Source of the DNA: Oscillospiraceae bacterium
Lineage (GTDB): Bacteria > Bacillota > Clostridia > Oscillospirales > SIG627
Direction: 5' to 3'
DNA: 64,000 nucleotides
Assembly: GCA_015063605.1 (NCBI GenBank)
Contig: SVTV01000002.1
Span: 1 to 64,000 of the forward strand
Shown here: positions 9,251-18,483 of the stretch, piece by piece
Layout of the letters: each line of letters starts with the position of its first letter
Position numbering within the stretch: position 1 is the stretch's first letter
Notes under the pieces: model-generated
Databases searched by the model: none
The model's input: the letters and a program-made list of their open reading frames with translations, nothing else
What the model was told of the DNA's origin: nothing
Made by a program: the position numbers and the translations under genes

Positions 9251-9452
9251 GGGGCAGTCTCACTAACGTGAGCCAAGCCCTGAAATTGAACTCGATGAAT
9301 AAAATTCATCGTTTTGGCACCGAAATTACGTAAAATTTCGTACTAAAGCACGCCAAAAACGTTCAAGTTTCATGAATTGCGAATTTCGCAATTCCAAATA
9401 GCGGGTTCCCGTCCCCTATTTTCGAGGGGCATCGCTTAATGCGACGCCCCCA
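9251..9452 (+). ncRNA. Putative structured leader or small RNA of unknown class
   Basis: Series of nested perfect stems directly downstream of a promoter (see finding). Confidence 0.4.
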
Positions 9453-9482
9453 TTTATCAAGCTGACGAAAGGAATTATAACC

Positions 9483-10388
9483 ATGAAGCTTTTAAAGAAA
9501 ATAGACATCCACGTTCACTCCACTCCCAAGAGATTCACTCCTCCCATGACAAAGGGTGCGGTAAGCTATGCCGAGCCTCACGAATTGAGAGAGATCTACG
9601 ACAAATTCAACATAGAAAAGGGTCTGCTCCTGCCCAGCGGTTCTTATGCCGCTTGTACTCATGACGTTATATCTATGCGTGAGGCGTACAACCTTGTTAA
9701 AGACTACCCCGATACTCTCGGCTGGTGGTTCTGCAACGTAAATCCCGCATGGGGTAAAAACACCCCCGACTGCGACCTTTCTCACTTTATTCTCTTCTAT
9801 AAGGAAATGGGTGCCAAGGGCGTAGGGGAGGTAACGGAAAATCGCCCCTTTGACGATCCCTTCATAATGAATCTTATGAAGCATTGCGAAGCTTGTGAAA
9901 TGCCCCTTACATTCCATCTGGGCGACAAGGGAAATGATTACGGAATAATAGATTCCATCGGACTTCCCGGTCTCGAATTTGCTTTGAAAACATTCCCCAA
10001 GCTTAAATTCCTCGGCCACTCCCAGAAATTCTGGGCAGAAATAGGCTCCGACGTTACGGAAGAGAACAGAAAAGGATATCCGAGAGGTAAGGTAGGCGAA
10101 GGCGGAAGGATCCCCGAGCTTATGAGAAAGTATCCCAATCTTTACTGCGACCTTTCTGCGGGAAGCGGCTCCAACGCCGTCATGCGCGATCCCGAATTCG
10201 GATACAAATTCATTGAAGAGTTCCAAGACAGATTGTTCTTCGGTACGGACATCTGCTCTCCTCTCAATATAACAAATCCCATGCTCAAGCTTTCCGGATT
10301 CCTTGATGAAGCCGTTTTGAACGGATGTATCTCCTATGATGCATATGCCAAGGTAAGCCGTGAAAACGCATTGGAGCTTCTGAAGTAA
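9483..10388 (+). CDS. Amidohydrolase-family TIM-barrel protein
   Basis: IDIHVHSTP, PLTFHLGD, LGHSQKFWAE, LYCDLSAGSG, FGTDI metal-binding pattern. Confidence 0.85.
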   Translation: MKLLKKIDIHVHSTPKRFTPPMTKGAVSYAEPHELREIYDKFNIEKGLLLPSGSYAACTHDVISMREAYNLVKDYPDTLGWWFCNVNPAWGKNTPDCDLSHFILFYKEMGAKGVGEVTENRPFDDPFIMNLMKHCEACEMPLTFHLGDKGNDYGIIDSIGLPGLEFALKTFPKLKFLGHSQKFWAEIGSDVTEENRKGYPRGKVGEGGRIPELMRKYPNLYCDLSAGSGSNAVMRDPEFGYKFIEEFQDRLFFGTDICSPLNITNPMLKLSGFLDEAVLNGCISYDAYAKVSRENALELLK

Positions 10389-10400
10389 TATAATATGTAA

Positions 10401-10436
10401 AAAAAGAGGCTGTACCACGGTATTGTGATACAACCT
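10401..10436. repeat. Hairpin repeat GAGGCTGTACCACGGTATTGTGATACAACCTC, copy 1
   Basis: Near-identical to 10557-10596; terminator-like with T-rich end. Confidence 0.75.
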
Positions 10437-10556
10437 CTTTTCGTTTGCTTTCTATTGCTTGCTATTGCATTCTATCACAAAAAAGCTTATATGTCAATAG
10501 CAAATATTGTATTTTTTTGTCATCCTCGGTAAAATTCGTGCAACACAAAACAAAAA

Positions 10557-10650
10557 ATAAGAGGCTGTACCACGTTATTGTGATACAACCTCTTTTCTAT
10601 TGCTTTCTATTGCTTTCTATTGCTTTTTCTATTGCGTGCAATAGCAAGGG
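10557..10650. repeat. Hairpin repeat copy 2 plus ATTGCTTTCT decamer array
   Basis: GAGGCTGTACCACGTTATTGTGATACAACCTCTTTTCTATTGCTTTCTATTGCTTTCTATTGC. Confidence 0.8.
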
Positions 10651-10721
10651 CAATAGGAAGACACGATATTTCGTACTAAAGTATTTTATTCAAAAAATAT
10701 TTCAAGCTGCATACTCTCATT

Positions 10722-11609
10722 TCAACCCAATTCTCTGTTATAAAGCTTCATAAATTCCTCCTCGGATGTGCCGCCGCAATCTGCGGGCATATCGCCGTAT
10801 CCGGGAGAAGGGCATCCCATGGGACCGCTGTGGTCCGTACCGCCCATTTTATAAAGATTATGTTCTGTGCAGAATCTGTCGAAAAATTCTTCATCATCGG
10901 CACTCAGATCGGGATGGTGTGTCTCAAAGCCCATAATACCCATTTTCACAAGCTCTTCCGCTCTTGCTTCCATTCCTGCGGGATGAGCGATAACGGGAAC
11001 ACCGCCCGCATGTATAACGGTGGATATGACCTCTTCGAGATCGGGAACACCGTCAGCCTTTACAGCTTGTATTTCTTCATAACATTCGCTGGTCTTATCA
11101 ACGGCTTGGGAGAAATTCAATGCCATGAATTCCTTGGCATATTCCTCGGGCTTATATATTCCACGCTCCACCATGAGAGCGAAGACCTGATTGTTGCAAA
11201 GATAGTCGTTATCGGGAAAGCGTTCCGTGACCTCTTTCCATGTAACGCCCTTTCTCAGATTGCCGCACTTCAATCCCCATTCGAAAAGAAGTCTCGTTCT
11301 TTCCGTCTGCATGGGTGATATACGCTTGAAAAGCTTACGCATACGCTCGTTTTCCGTATTGAAATCGAATGCCGCGAGGTGTGCTCCGCCGTAAGGGCTT
11401 TTTGCGGAAAATTCGCATCCCGTAAGGGAAAGAAGCCCCGCTTTCCTTGCGGCTTTTTTCAGAAAATAACAACCTCTTACCGTATCGTGGTCGGTAAGAA
11501 CTACCGCCTTGTGTCCCAAGTCCTTAGCCTTTGAAACGAGCCACTCGGGGGAAAAGTCTCCGTCGGAGAATATGGAATGAAAATGACAATTTGCAAATGA
11601 AACTTTCAT
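10722..11609 (-). CDS. PHP-domain metal-dependent phosphoesterase
   Basis: CHFHSIFSDGDFSPEWLV, VLTDHDTVRGC, VIAHPAGM, GTDHSG. Confidence 0.9.
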   Translation of the reverse strand: MKVSFANCHFHSIFSDGDFSPEWLVSKAKDLGHKAVVLTDHDTVRGCYFLKKAARKAGLLSLTGCEFSAKSPYGGAHLAAFDFNTENERMRKLFKRISPMQTERTRLLFEWGLKCGNLRKGVTWKEVTERFPDNDYLCNNQVFALMVERGIYKPEEYAKEFMALNFSQAVDKTSECYEEIQAVKADGVPDLEEVISTVIHAGGVPVIAHPAGMEARAEELVKMGIMGFETHHPDLSADDEEFFDRFCTEHNLYKMGGTDHSGPMGCPSPGYGDMPADCGGTSEEEFMKLYNRELG

Positions 11610-11647
11610 GAGTTACCTGCTGTTATTATAAATTTGTTTTTATGCCG

Positions 11648-12361
11648 AGAACAATTCCTCAACATTTGCAGACCGTCGAGGACGCCGATCCATACAGTTG
11701 TGTCGGGATGTTCGCATCTGCGCAGCCGTGACGGAGGAATTGTTTTTAACTTTCACAACTCTGAGGCTCTCCCTGTGGGGACGAGCATGCAGTAATGCTG
11801 CGCATTACTGCTAAGAGGGTAAATGTGATACCTCTCTTGTAACCCTCTCTGCCATGACATTGTCATGGCATCTCCCCCATAGGGGGAGACTTTGGGTTGT
11901 TTTGAGAAAAAGGACAATTCCTCAGTCAGCCATACGGCTGACAGCTCCGCAGAAACGCTTGCGTTTCTGATTTACACTTAAAGGAGGAAGTTGTTTTGCG
12001 TTAAGAACAATTCCTCCGTCACGGCTACGCCGTGCCACCTCCTTTTACACAAAGGAGGCTTAAACGATCTAACTTCAAGTGAAAATTGATAAATTAGGGT
12101 TATATCTGACATAAATTATATGTGATTTAATAAAAATCTGCACAAACCAAAGGCTCCTTTAGGTGTAATGCAGATGCGAGCATCTGCGGAGCTGTCAGCC
12201 GTATGGCTGACTGAGGAATTGTTTTTGATAACTAATACTTACATCTAACCTCAAGTCAACGCAGTTCAATAGAGATCCGCACAAACCCATGCCTCCTTTG
12301 TGCAAAAGCAAGGTAGGCAGAAACGCAAACGTTTCTGCGGAGGAATCGTTCTTTACGTTAA
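11648..12361. repeat. Mosaic intergenic repeat cluster B (type II and type I units)
   Basis: Type I unit 12006-12223, type II about 11757-11910, further partial type I core and right arm to 12361. Confidence 0.85.
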
Positions 12362-12366
12362 GTCCC

Positions 12367-13941
12367 TTACCTTATCTTTCTTGCCTCAAGGTAGAATCTC
12401 TTTTCCTCGGGATGACCCATGGAGAAGGTCTTGCGGGGCAGAACGCCGTCATGTATAACGGTCTTGAAAAGCTCATCCTTTCCCATTGCGGGGAGAATGA
12501 AGCCGATGGTATCGTCTTTTTCCGAAGCAAGCTTTCTTACAACGTCCTCACCGTGGATATAATCTATGGAAGCATCCTTATCCTCACCGAGATACTCGTC
12601 AAGCACCGCCTGAAGAGAGCCTACGGAAAGGTTGGAAAGAGGCTTGCCCACATAATAAGTCTTTTCGCCGCCCTTAGTTACTGCCGTAAAGTGCTGACCG
12701 CCGTTGTTTTCCTCTGTAAGAGAGAGCGCGGATGTAAGCTTATCAAGTATTACGGGAATATTACCGCCGAAGATCACTCTGTGTATAGCTTCAAGTTCCA
12801 ACGCATCGCAATGAACGTTTTCCAATTCAACGAGAGCGTATCTTGCGGGATGAGCCAATGCAGCATCCTTGGGAAGAGAGGCTTTTATCTTTTCATAAGA
12901 CGCCTTTGCGGTTGCAAGTGAATGGTTTCCGTCGCCTACGGCGAAAACGAGAGTTCCCATATCGGCAGATGCAAGATATTTATCCTCAAAACGCTTCCTG
13001 TCATAAAGTCCCTTCAATGCGTTTATAACATTTTCCTTTCTGTCACGGTCGAGAAGGTAGCCCGCAACTCTGCCGCCGTCCATCATAAGCTCAAAATCGT
13101 AAAGCTTTTTCATGGAATCAAGCTCAAGGCAGAGAGGCTCGATCACATTTTTCTTATCGTCGTCGATAAGAACGAGAACATGGGGAAGCTCTATGGGAGC
13201 GTTCTTTCTTACCTTCAATCTTGGAGGTATGCGTTCTACCACTGTCTTCTCCGTTGCTCTTATGGGTGTTTGGCTTCCCGGTGTATAATCGTACTTTTCA
13301 AGGTCGATATTACCTATAAGACCGGGACGCACCGTTCCGTCGGCAAATGTCCTTACCGTAAGGATAAATGCATTTCTATACTCCGCGAACACCTCTTTTG
13401 TAAGGTATTCACGCATTTTTTTATGGATATTTACTATTCTTTCCTCGGAATCCGGCTCCTCCAGATATATTTCGGGGAATATAAGCTGAAGAGTGGAGGG
13501 GTAAAGCTCGGTAATATTCTTCACCTCGTCCCAATATTCCGGCTGTGAGGTATATTGATCGCATGCCACCACAGACCACTTGCTCATCTTTTCGGGATCG
13601 GATGAAAAAGCGGGAATGAGGATATCCGCACGGGAAAAGGCGGGAGTTTCCGCAGAGGAAGTCCCTTCGTCATTTTCCTTGCCGTCAAGCTCGCCGTCTA
13701 TAACAGCCTGCATTGCTTTGGAGAGCTGATCGGAGCATGAGGTTTGCTTCATACCGCACGTTATTCCGGAAAAAAGCTCTTTTATCTCTTCCGCTGTCTT
13801 TCCTTCGCAAGCCTTGGATAAGGCTTTAAGATTTCCGTTACATCCGCCGTAAAAGGAAATATTTCTTATAACATTCCCCTTTTCCACGTCAAAGGATATA
13901 ACCTTGGCACATGTACCCGTGGTCTTATATTCAAATCTCAT
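12367..13941 (-). CDS. TSCPD-domain (TIGR03905-like) fused to DUF1015 protein
   Basis: N-terminal MRFEYKTTGTCAKVISFDVEKGNVIRNISFYGGCNGNLKAL...CGMKQTSCSDQL, then DUF1015 (GDGNHSLATAK, YIHGED). Confidence 0.85.
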   Translation of the reverse strand: MRFEYKTTGTCAKVISFDVEKGNVIRNISFYGGCNGNLKALSKACEGKTAEEIKELFSGITCGMKQTSCSDQLSKAMQAVIDGELDGKENDEGTSSAETPAFSRADILIPAFSSDPEKMSKWSVVACDQYTSQPEYWDEVKNITELYPSTLQLIFPEIYLEEPDSEERIVNIHKKMREYLTKEVFAEYRNAFILTVRTFADGTVRPGLIGNIDLEKYDYTPGSQTPIRATEKTVVERIPPRLKVRKNAPIELPHVLVLIDDDKKNVIEPLCLELDSMKKLYDFELMMDGGRVAGYLLDRDRKENVINALKGLYDRKRFEDKYLASADMGTLVFAVGDGNHSLATAKASYEKIKASLPKDAALAHPARYALVELENVHCDALELEAIHRVIFGGNIPVILDKLTSALSLTEENNGGQHFTAVTKGGEKTYYVGKPLSNLSVGSLQAVLDEYLGEDKDASIDYIHGEDVVRKLASEKDDTIGFILPAMGKDELFKTVIHDGVLPRKTFSMGHPEEKRFYLEARKIR

Positions 13942-13985
13942 TATATCAGCTCCTTTTTTAAAATTTGTTTTATGTTGAGGACGAT

Positions 13986-15215
13986 TCAAAGCAATTCCTT
14001 AAACTTCTTTACCCCGTCATTGAAGCTTCCGTCATACAATGCGGTAGCGCGGGCAAAATCGCTTTTACCGCCGCCCTTACCGCCGAAGGCTTCATTCGCT
14101 TTCATGCAAAGTGCTTTGCAGTCAATTTGGGGATTCCCGCCCTTTGCGAATATATATCCTATTCTGTCCTCGGAGGTCTTATAAAATACGGCTCTTCCGA
14201 AATGTGCAAAAGTGCCTTTTACGGGCATTTTCGCAATAAGCTCCGCTTCCGCCGCTCCCAAAATATCGGAAGCGCAGAAAAGGATACCGTTTATTTCCTC
14301 CGAGCTCTTTTCCAATGATAAAGCCAAGGCTCTTGACTTCTCCGAAAGCTCCCTTTTCATATCGGCAAGCTTCTTTTCCATACCTTCTACAGCGGAAAGA
14401 ATGTCGTTCTGCTTTGCGGAGAGCTTACCGCTCAAGGATGATATTATCTCCGACTTTGCTCTGTAGTCCTCGAGAGCACGTGTACCGCAAAGGAAATAAA
14501 CACGTGTACCGCCTCTTAAGCGTTCGGATGAAATTATCTTTACCGCCCCTATCTCCCCTGTGTTCTCCACATGGAGACCGCAGCAGGTACAGGAATCATT
14601 ATCCTCCACGAATACAACTCTCATACTGCCGTGAAGCTTTTCCGTGCGCTTTCTTAATTCCATGGAGTCTGTTTCCTCCTCGGAATACGTACGGTCGTAT
14701 ACCCGCTTGTTTTTCATTACGGCTTCATTGACATCCTTCTCGCATTCAATAAGCTGCTCATACGTAAGAGGAATGTCAAAATCGCAGGTGGAGAATTCCG
14801 AATTCATGTGGAATCCCACATTGACAGCACCGTAAAGCTTTTTCATGCTGTAGGATATCATATGCTCAGCCGTATGCTGACGCATGAAATCCACTCTGCG
14901 GGGGTATACGTCGGGATAAAGCATCACCTTTGTATTTACCGGGGGTATATATACGGAATGTGCATCCCCGTTTTTGGAGGTGCACAGATGGTATATGTTT
15001 CCGTTCTCTTCATAAACATCCGTAACATCAAGCACGTTATCACTTTCGCCGCATATAACGATGCGTCCCGTATCGGAGGGCTGACCGCCTCCGCAGGGAA
15101 AAAAGACGGTTCTGTCGAGAAGTAGAAGTATTCCTTTTTCGCTTTCGGCGGCACTTATAACGACCGCCTGTGCATTGTCAAGATATTGGCTCGTATAATA
15201 AAGCCGCTCAGTCAT
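13986..15215 (-). CDS. Alanyl-tRNA editing protein (AlaX-like with DHHA1 domain)
   Basis: RTVFFPCGGGQPSDTG, RQHTAEHM, CTCCGLHVENTGEIG, GGGKSDFARA. Confidence 0.9.
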   Translation of the reverse strand: MTERLYYTSQYLDNAQAVVISAAESEKGILLLLDRTVFFPCGGGQPSDTGRIVICGESDNVLDVTDVYEENGNIYHLCTSKNGDAHSVYIPPVNTKVMLYPDVYPRRVDFMRQHTAEHMISYSMKKLYGAVNVGFHMNSEFSTCDFDIPLTYEQLIECEKDVNEAVMKNKRVYDRTYSEEETDSMELRKRTEKLHGSMRVVFVEDNDSCTCCGLHVENTGEIGAVKIISSERLRGGTRVYFLCGTRALEDYRAKSEIISSLSGKLSAKQNDILSAVEGMEKKLADMKRELSEKSRALALSLEKSSEEINGILFCASDILGAAEAELIAKMPVKGTFAHFGRAVFYKTSEDRIGYIFAKGGNPQIDCKALCMKANEAFGGKGGGKSDFARATALYDGSFNDGVKKFKELL

Positions 15216-15441
15216 TGTCCGCAGTCTTTTCTGTAACCGTACCGTCTTCAAGAACCTCAAGATCGTTTACGAGAGCATAAAGCTTGGATATGGATTTTAC
15301 AAAGCTCTTATCCTTCTTCAATCTGTCGAGTCTTCCGAAATTGCATATGGTGCTGTGGCGTGTAACGCCCTTCTCATCACGGTAGGACTCAACTACCTTT
15401 ACGTAACAATAATCCTTGATCTGTGTAAGCTTAACAAACAT
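15208..15441 (-). CDS. 77-aa protein resembling IS1634-family transposase N-terminus
   Basis: YVKVVESYRDEKGVTRHSTICNFGRLD; overlaps the AlaX start by 8 bp. Confidence 0.6.
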   Translation of the reverse strand: MFVKLTQIKDYCYVKVVESYRDEKGVTRHSTICNFGRLDRLKKDKSFVKSISKLYALVNDLEVLEDGTVTEKTADND

Positions 15442-15799
15442 TTTAAGTCTTCCTTTTCATAAAATTATTCTTTAATATTCATCGGTATGCCGTCAATAAA
15501 CAACGCACACGGCATCATGCTCTGATATTATACCACACGAAAAAGATTTTTTCAATAACTTTTTTAAAAAAGTTTAAAAAATTTGACTTTTTACTTAAAT
15601 AATCCGCAAAATTCTCCGTAAAGCCCTGTGATGCTTTTATCCGAGTTCATAATTCTGTAAAAAAATTACACATAAAAATTAAATATATATTTTGTTTTGC
15701 CACTGTACAAATTCTGCAATATATGATATAATAGTATATAATAGTTATAATACTGTCATATTGTATGCTTTAATTTTTTACATTCGGAGGACTTAAATC

Positions 15800-16084
15800 A
15801 TGGCTAAGCGCAGCTTAATAATGCTGTTTGTAATACTGATGATATCGTCTGTGTTTTCTGTTGGTGTTATTGCCACAGGCGAGGGAAACGAAGCAACAGG
15901 TGAAGCGGCATTGAAGTCAAGCGACCCCGACGAGGCGGTCAAGGAAATATTCACGGAAGCCGATGAAACTTATGTTAAGTCGACATATGATAAATTGGGT
16001 TGGATATTGTGGATACTTTTGGGTGCCATTTTTATGACAGCCGTAATAATAATATCAAAATGGATCGGAGGTAAGATCCGCTGA
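15800..16084 (+). CDS. Small secreted/membrane protein of unknown function
   Basis: Signal peptide-like N-terminus, C-terminal TM (WILWILLGAIFMTAVIII); first gene before Wzz/CpsD/CpsB. Confidence 0.6.
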   Translation: MAKRSLIMLFVILMISSVFSVGVIATGEGNEATGEAALKSSDPDEAVKEIFTEADETYVKSTYDKLGWILWILLGAIFMTAVIIISKWIGGKIR

Positions 16085-16154
16085 TTATTCAATAAAGTGT
16101 TTTTGAAACTCGGTATAATGTAAAAGTATCAAAAATACACGGATCACACGAAAC

Positions 16155-16886
16155 ATGCAAACAGAAATCGGAACTGAAATATCCTTGAAGGATATTTTCC
16201 AACTGATACGAAAAAATCTTATCGGTATAGTAATATTCATGGAGTGCGTTATAATCGTAGTTTCCCTTTTTACTTTTTTGTTTATGGAAGATCAGTTTAC
16301 CTCTTCGGTAGTATTTTCCGTTGTAACAAAGAGCGAGGAAAACCCTGATGCCGCAATATCCTCGGGTGCACTCAGCGCCAACCTCCAGCTTGTTAACGAC
16401 TATAAGATAATAGTCAACAGCCGTACCGTAAAGGAAGCTGCAGCGGCAAGATTGGGACTTGAAGATCTCAAGGGATACTCTATATCGGTCAACTCCGAAG
16501 GAACGTCCTCCAGAGGTATCAACATAACCGTTACAGGTCCTTCTGCATATATGGTTGCAAACATTGCAAATAACCTTTACCTTGAATTTAAAGAACAGGT
16601 TTACCGTCTTCTTAAGGTCGAAAATGTTGCAGTTATTGATTCCGCAATAGTTCCCGAGTCTCCCTCCGCTCCCGGAAGAGAAAAAATAATACTTCTCGGT
16701 GCAATAGTAGGTGTTGTTCTTGCAATAGCATTTGTTATAGTAAGAGATATTCTCGATACCACAGTAAAAACTGCTGAAGATGTTGAAAAACAGCTCGGTC
16801 TTGCCGTGCTTGCGCAGATACCCAAGGTAGAAGAAGAAAATTCGACATCTGACAAAAAAAACAAGAGAGGAGTCAAAGCCGAATAA
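16155..16886 (+). CDS. Wzz/CpsC-type polysaccharide chain-length determinant
   Basis: Two TM helices bracketing an extracellular region, PESPSAPGREKIILLG motif. Confidence 0.88.
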   Translation: MQTEIGTEISLKDIFQLIRKNLIGIVIFMECVIIVVSLFTFLFMEDQFTSSVVFSVVTKSEENPDAAISSGALSANLQLVNDYKIIVNSRTVKEAAAARLGLEDLKGYSISVNSEGTSSRGINITVTGPSAYMVANIANNLYLEFKEQVYRLLKVENVAVIDSAIVPESPSAPGREKIILLGAIVGVVLAIAFVIVRDILDTTVKTAEDVEKQLGLAVLAQIPKVEEENSTSDKKNKRGVKAE

Positions 16887-16914
16887 TATTTTTCGGACGT
16901 AAACGGTCTAAGTT

Positions 16915-17613
16915 ATGAACAATAATTTTGATGAATTGTACGACGGCGATGTGCTGGAGTCAATAAAGACTCTCAGAACAAATCTTGAATTTGCCGGAAT
17001 GGACAGGCCCTTAAAAAGTATCAGTATCACAAGTACTCAGCCCAGCGAGGGTAAAACAACCGTAGCTCTCCTCCTCGGTATGGCAATGGGCGAAGCAAGC
17101 AAAAAAACTCTCATAGTAGAAAACGACTTCCGCCACCCTCAGATAGCGAAGAGAATAGAAAAGAGAATGCCTCTCGGCATAACGGATCTTCTCACCGACA
17201 AGAACACTCTTGACGAGGTAATTTACGAAACAGAGTTCAATAACCTTTACATGCTCAACGTAGGCAGAAGAATAGCCAATCCCGTTGAGGTATTGGGCTC
17301 AAACAAGTATCTGCGTATCGTGGAAGAGGTAAAGGAAAAATTCGATTTCGTAATATTCGATACTCCTCCCATGGGACTTTTCATTGACGGCGCTATAATC
17401 GCCTCTAAGGTAGACGGTGTTCTTCTCGTTATCAACAGCGGCTCCACACCCGCAAACGATATCAAGGAAACGGTAGACCAGCTTGAAAAGGCAAAGGCAA
17501 ATATTCTCGGTGTTGTTCTCAATGCGGTAACAAGAGAAAACGGATACCACAAGTCAAGCTACTACAGATACCGTTACATGAACAAGGATAAGGAAGGCAG
17601 TACAAACCGCTGA
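16915..17613 (+). CDS. CpsD/CapB-family tyrosine autokinase
   Basis: SIKTLRTNLEF, TSTQPSEGKTTVA, DFVIFDTPP, C-terminal Tyr cluster YYRYRY. Confidence 0.92.
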   Translation: MNNNFDELYDGDVLESIKTLRTNLEFAGMDRPLKSISITSTQPSEGKTTVALLLGMAMGEASKKTLIVENDFRHPQIAKRIEKRMPLGITDLLTDKNTLDEVIYETEFNNLYMLNVGRRIANPVEVLGSNKYLRIVEEVKEKFDFVIFDTPPMGLFIDGAIIASKVDGVLLVINSGSTPANDIKETVDQLEKAKANILGVVLNAVTRENGYHKSSYYRYRYMNKDKEGSTNR

Positions 17614-17617
17614 CAAA

Positions 17618-17650
17618 AAGGGTTGCTCCACGATGTGTGCAACCCTGTTT
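17618..17650 (+). terminator. Rho-independent terminator
   Basis: GGGTTGC...GCAACCC followed by TGTTTTT. Confidence 0.7.
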
Positions 17651-17666
17651 TTAACAGAAAGGCACG

Positions 17667-18335
17667 GTGATAAACATGTTGGATTTCCATTGCCATATTC
17701 TGCCCGGTGTTGACGACGGGGCAAGAGATCTCGATGAATCGGTCAGAATGCTCGAGGCTGCAAAAAATGCGGGCTTTGACAGAATAGTATGCACCTCCCA
17801 TATAAAAAAGAGAGGCGAATCTGTTGATAAATTGGATGCGGCTTTTGAAATTCTCCGTCCCGTTGCCGAGGATATGGGAATATCCCTCATGCGGGGATGC
17901 GAATTGAATCTGTCCGCAATAGATCCTCTTGCGATCGAGGAAGCGGAGCGCTACTGCATTGCGGGAACAAAAACTCTTCTTCTTGAAATGCCTTACGATA
18001 TATGGCCGCCCCGTTGGGAGGATATGATCCATAAAATGGCGGTAAGGGACATAAATGTAGTCATAGCTCATCCCGAAAGATATATGCCGATAAAGCAGGA
18101 TCTGAAGATCGCCGATCTCCTTGATGAAATGTACTGCACATTTCAGGTCAATGCCTCCGCAATAAAAAAGACGCTGTTCGGCGGCATAAAGAATACCACG
18201 ATAGCGTATCTGCTCCATAAGAATTGGGTATCGTACATAGCTTCGGACGCTCACAGAGTCGAGGATTACGAATGTTTCCCAAAGGCGTATGAGATCGCAC
18301 GGAAAAGCGGATTTTCCGGAAGAAAAATGAAATAA
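17667..18335 (+). CDS. CpsB/CapC-family PHP tyrosine phosphatase
   Basis: MLDFHCHILPGVDDGARDLDESVRML; ATG at 17676 or GTG at 17667. Confidence 0.92.
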   Translation: MINMLDFHCHILPGVDDGARDLDESVRMLEAAKNAGFDRIVCTSHIKKRGESVDKLDAAFEILRPVAEDMGISLMRGCELNLSAIDPLAIEEAERYCIAGTKTLLLEMPYDIWPPRWEDMIHKMAVRDINVVIAHPERYMPIKQDLKIADLLDEMYCTFQVNASAIKKTLFGGIKNTTIAYLLHKNWVSYIASDAHRVEDYECFPKAYEIARKSGFSGRKMK

Positions 18336-18347
18336 ACGCAATAAAAG

Positions 18348-18380
18348 CCGATACGGATGAACGATCTGTATCGGCTTTGT
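18348..18380. terminator. Stem-loop terminator
   Basis: GCCGATACGGATGAACGATCTGTATCGGC. Confidence 0.65.
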
Positions 18381-18483
18381 TATCTCTTAAATCATCGCAG
18401 TTTTACACCTCATCACGCAAAAATTAATAAAAGTGTGATTTTCATCACACTTTTATACATAATTATGTGATCGTAAGGTTAAT

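Noticed and set aside
9251-9452. tmRNA, SRP RNA, RNase P RNA or 6S RNA
   Set aside because: None of the conserved motifs of tmRNA, SRP RNA or RNase P was found, and the branched stem layout does not resemble the 6S single long hairpin with central bubble.
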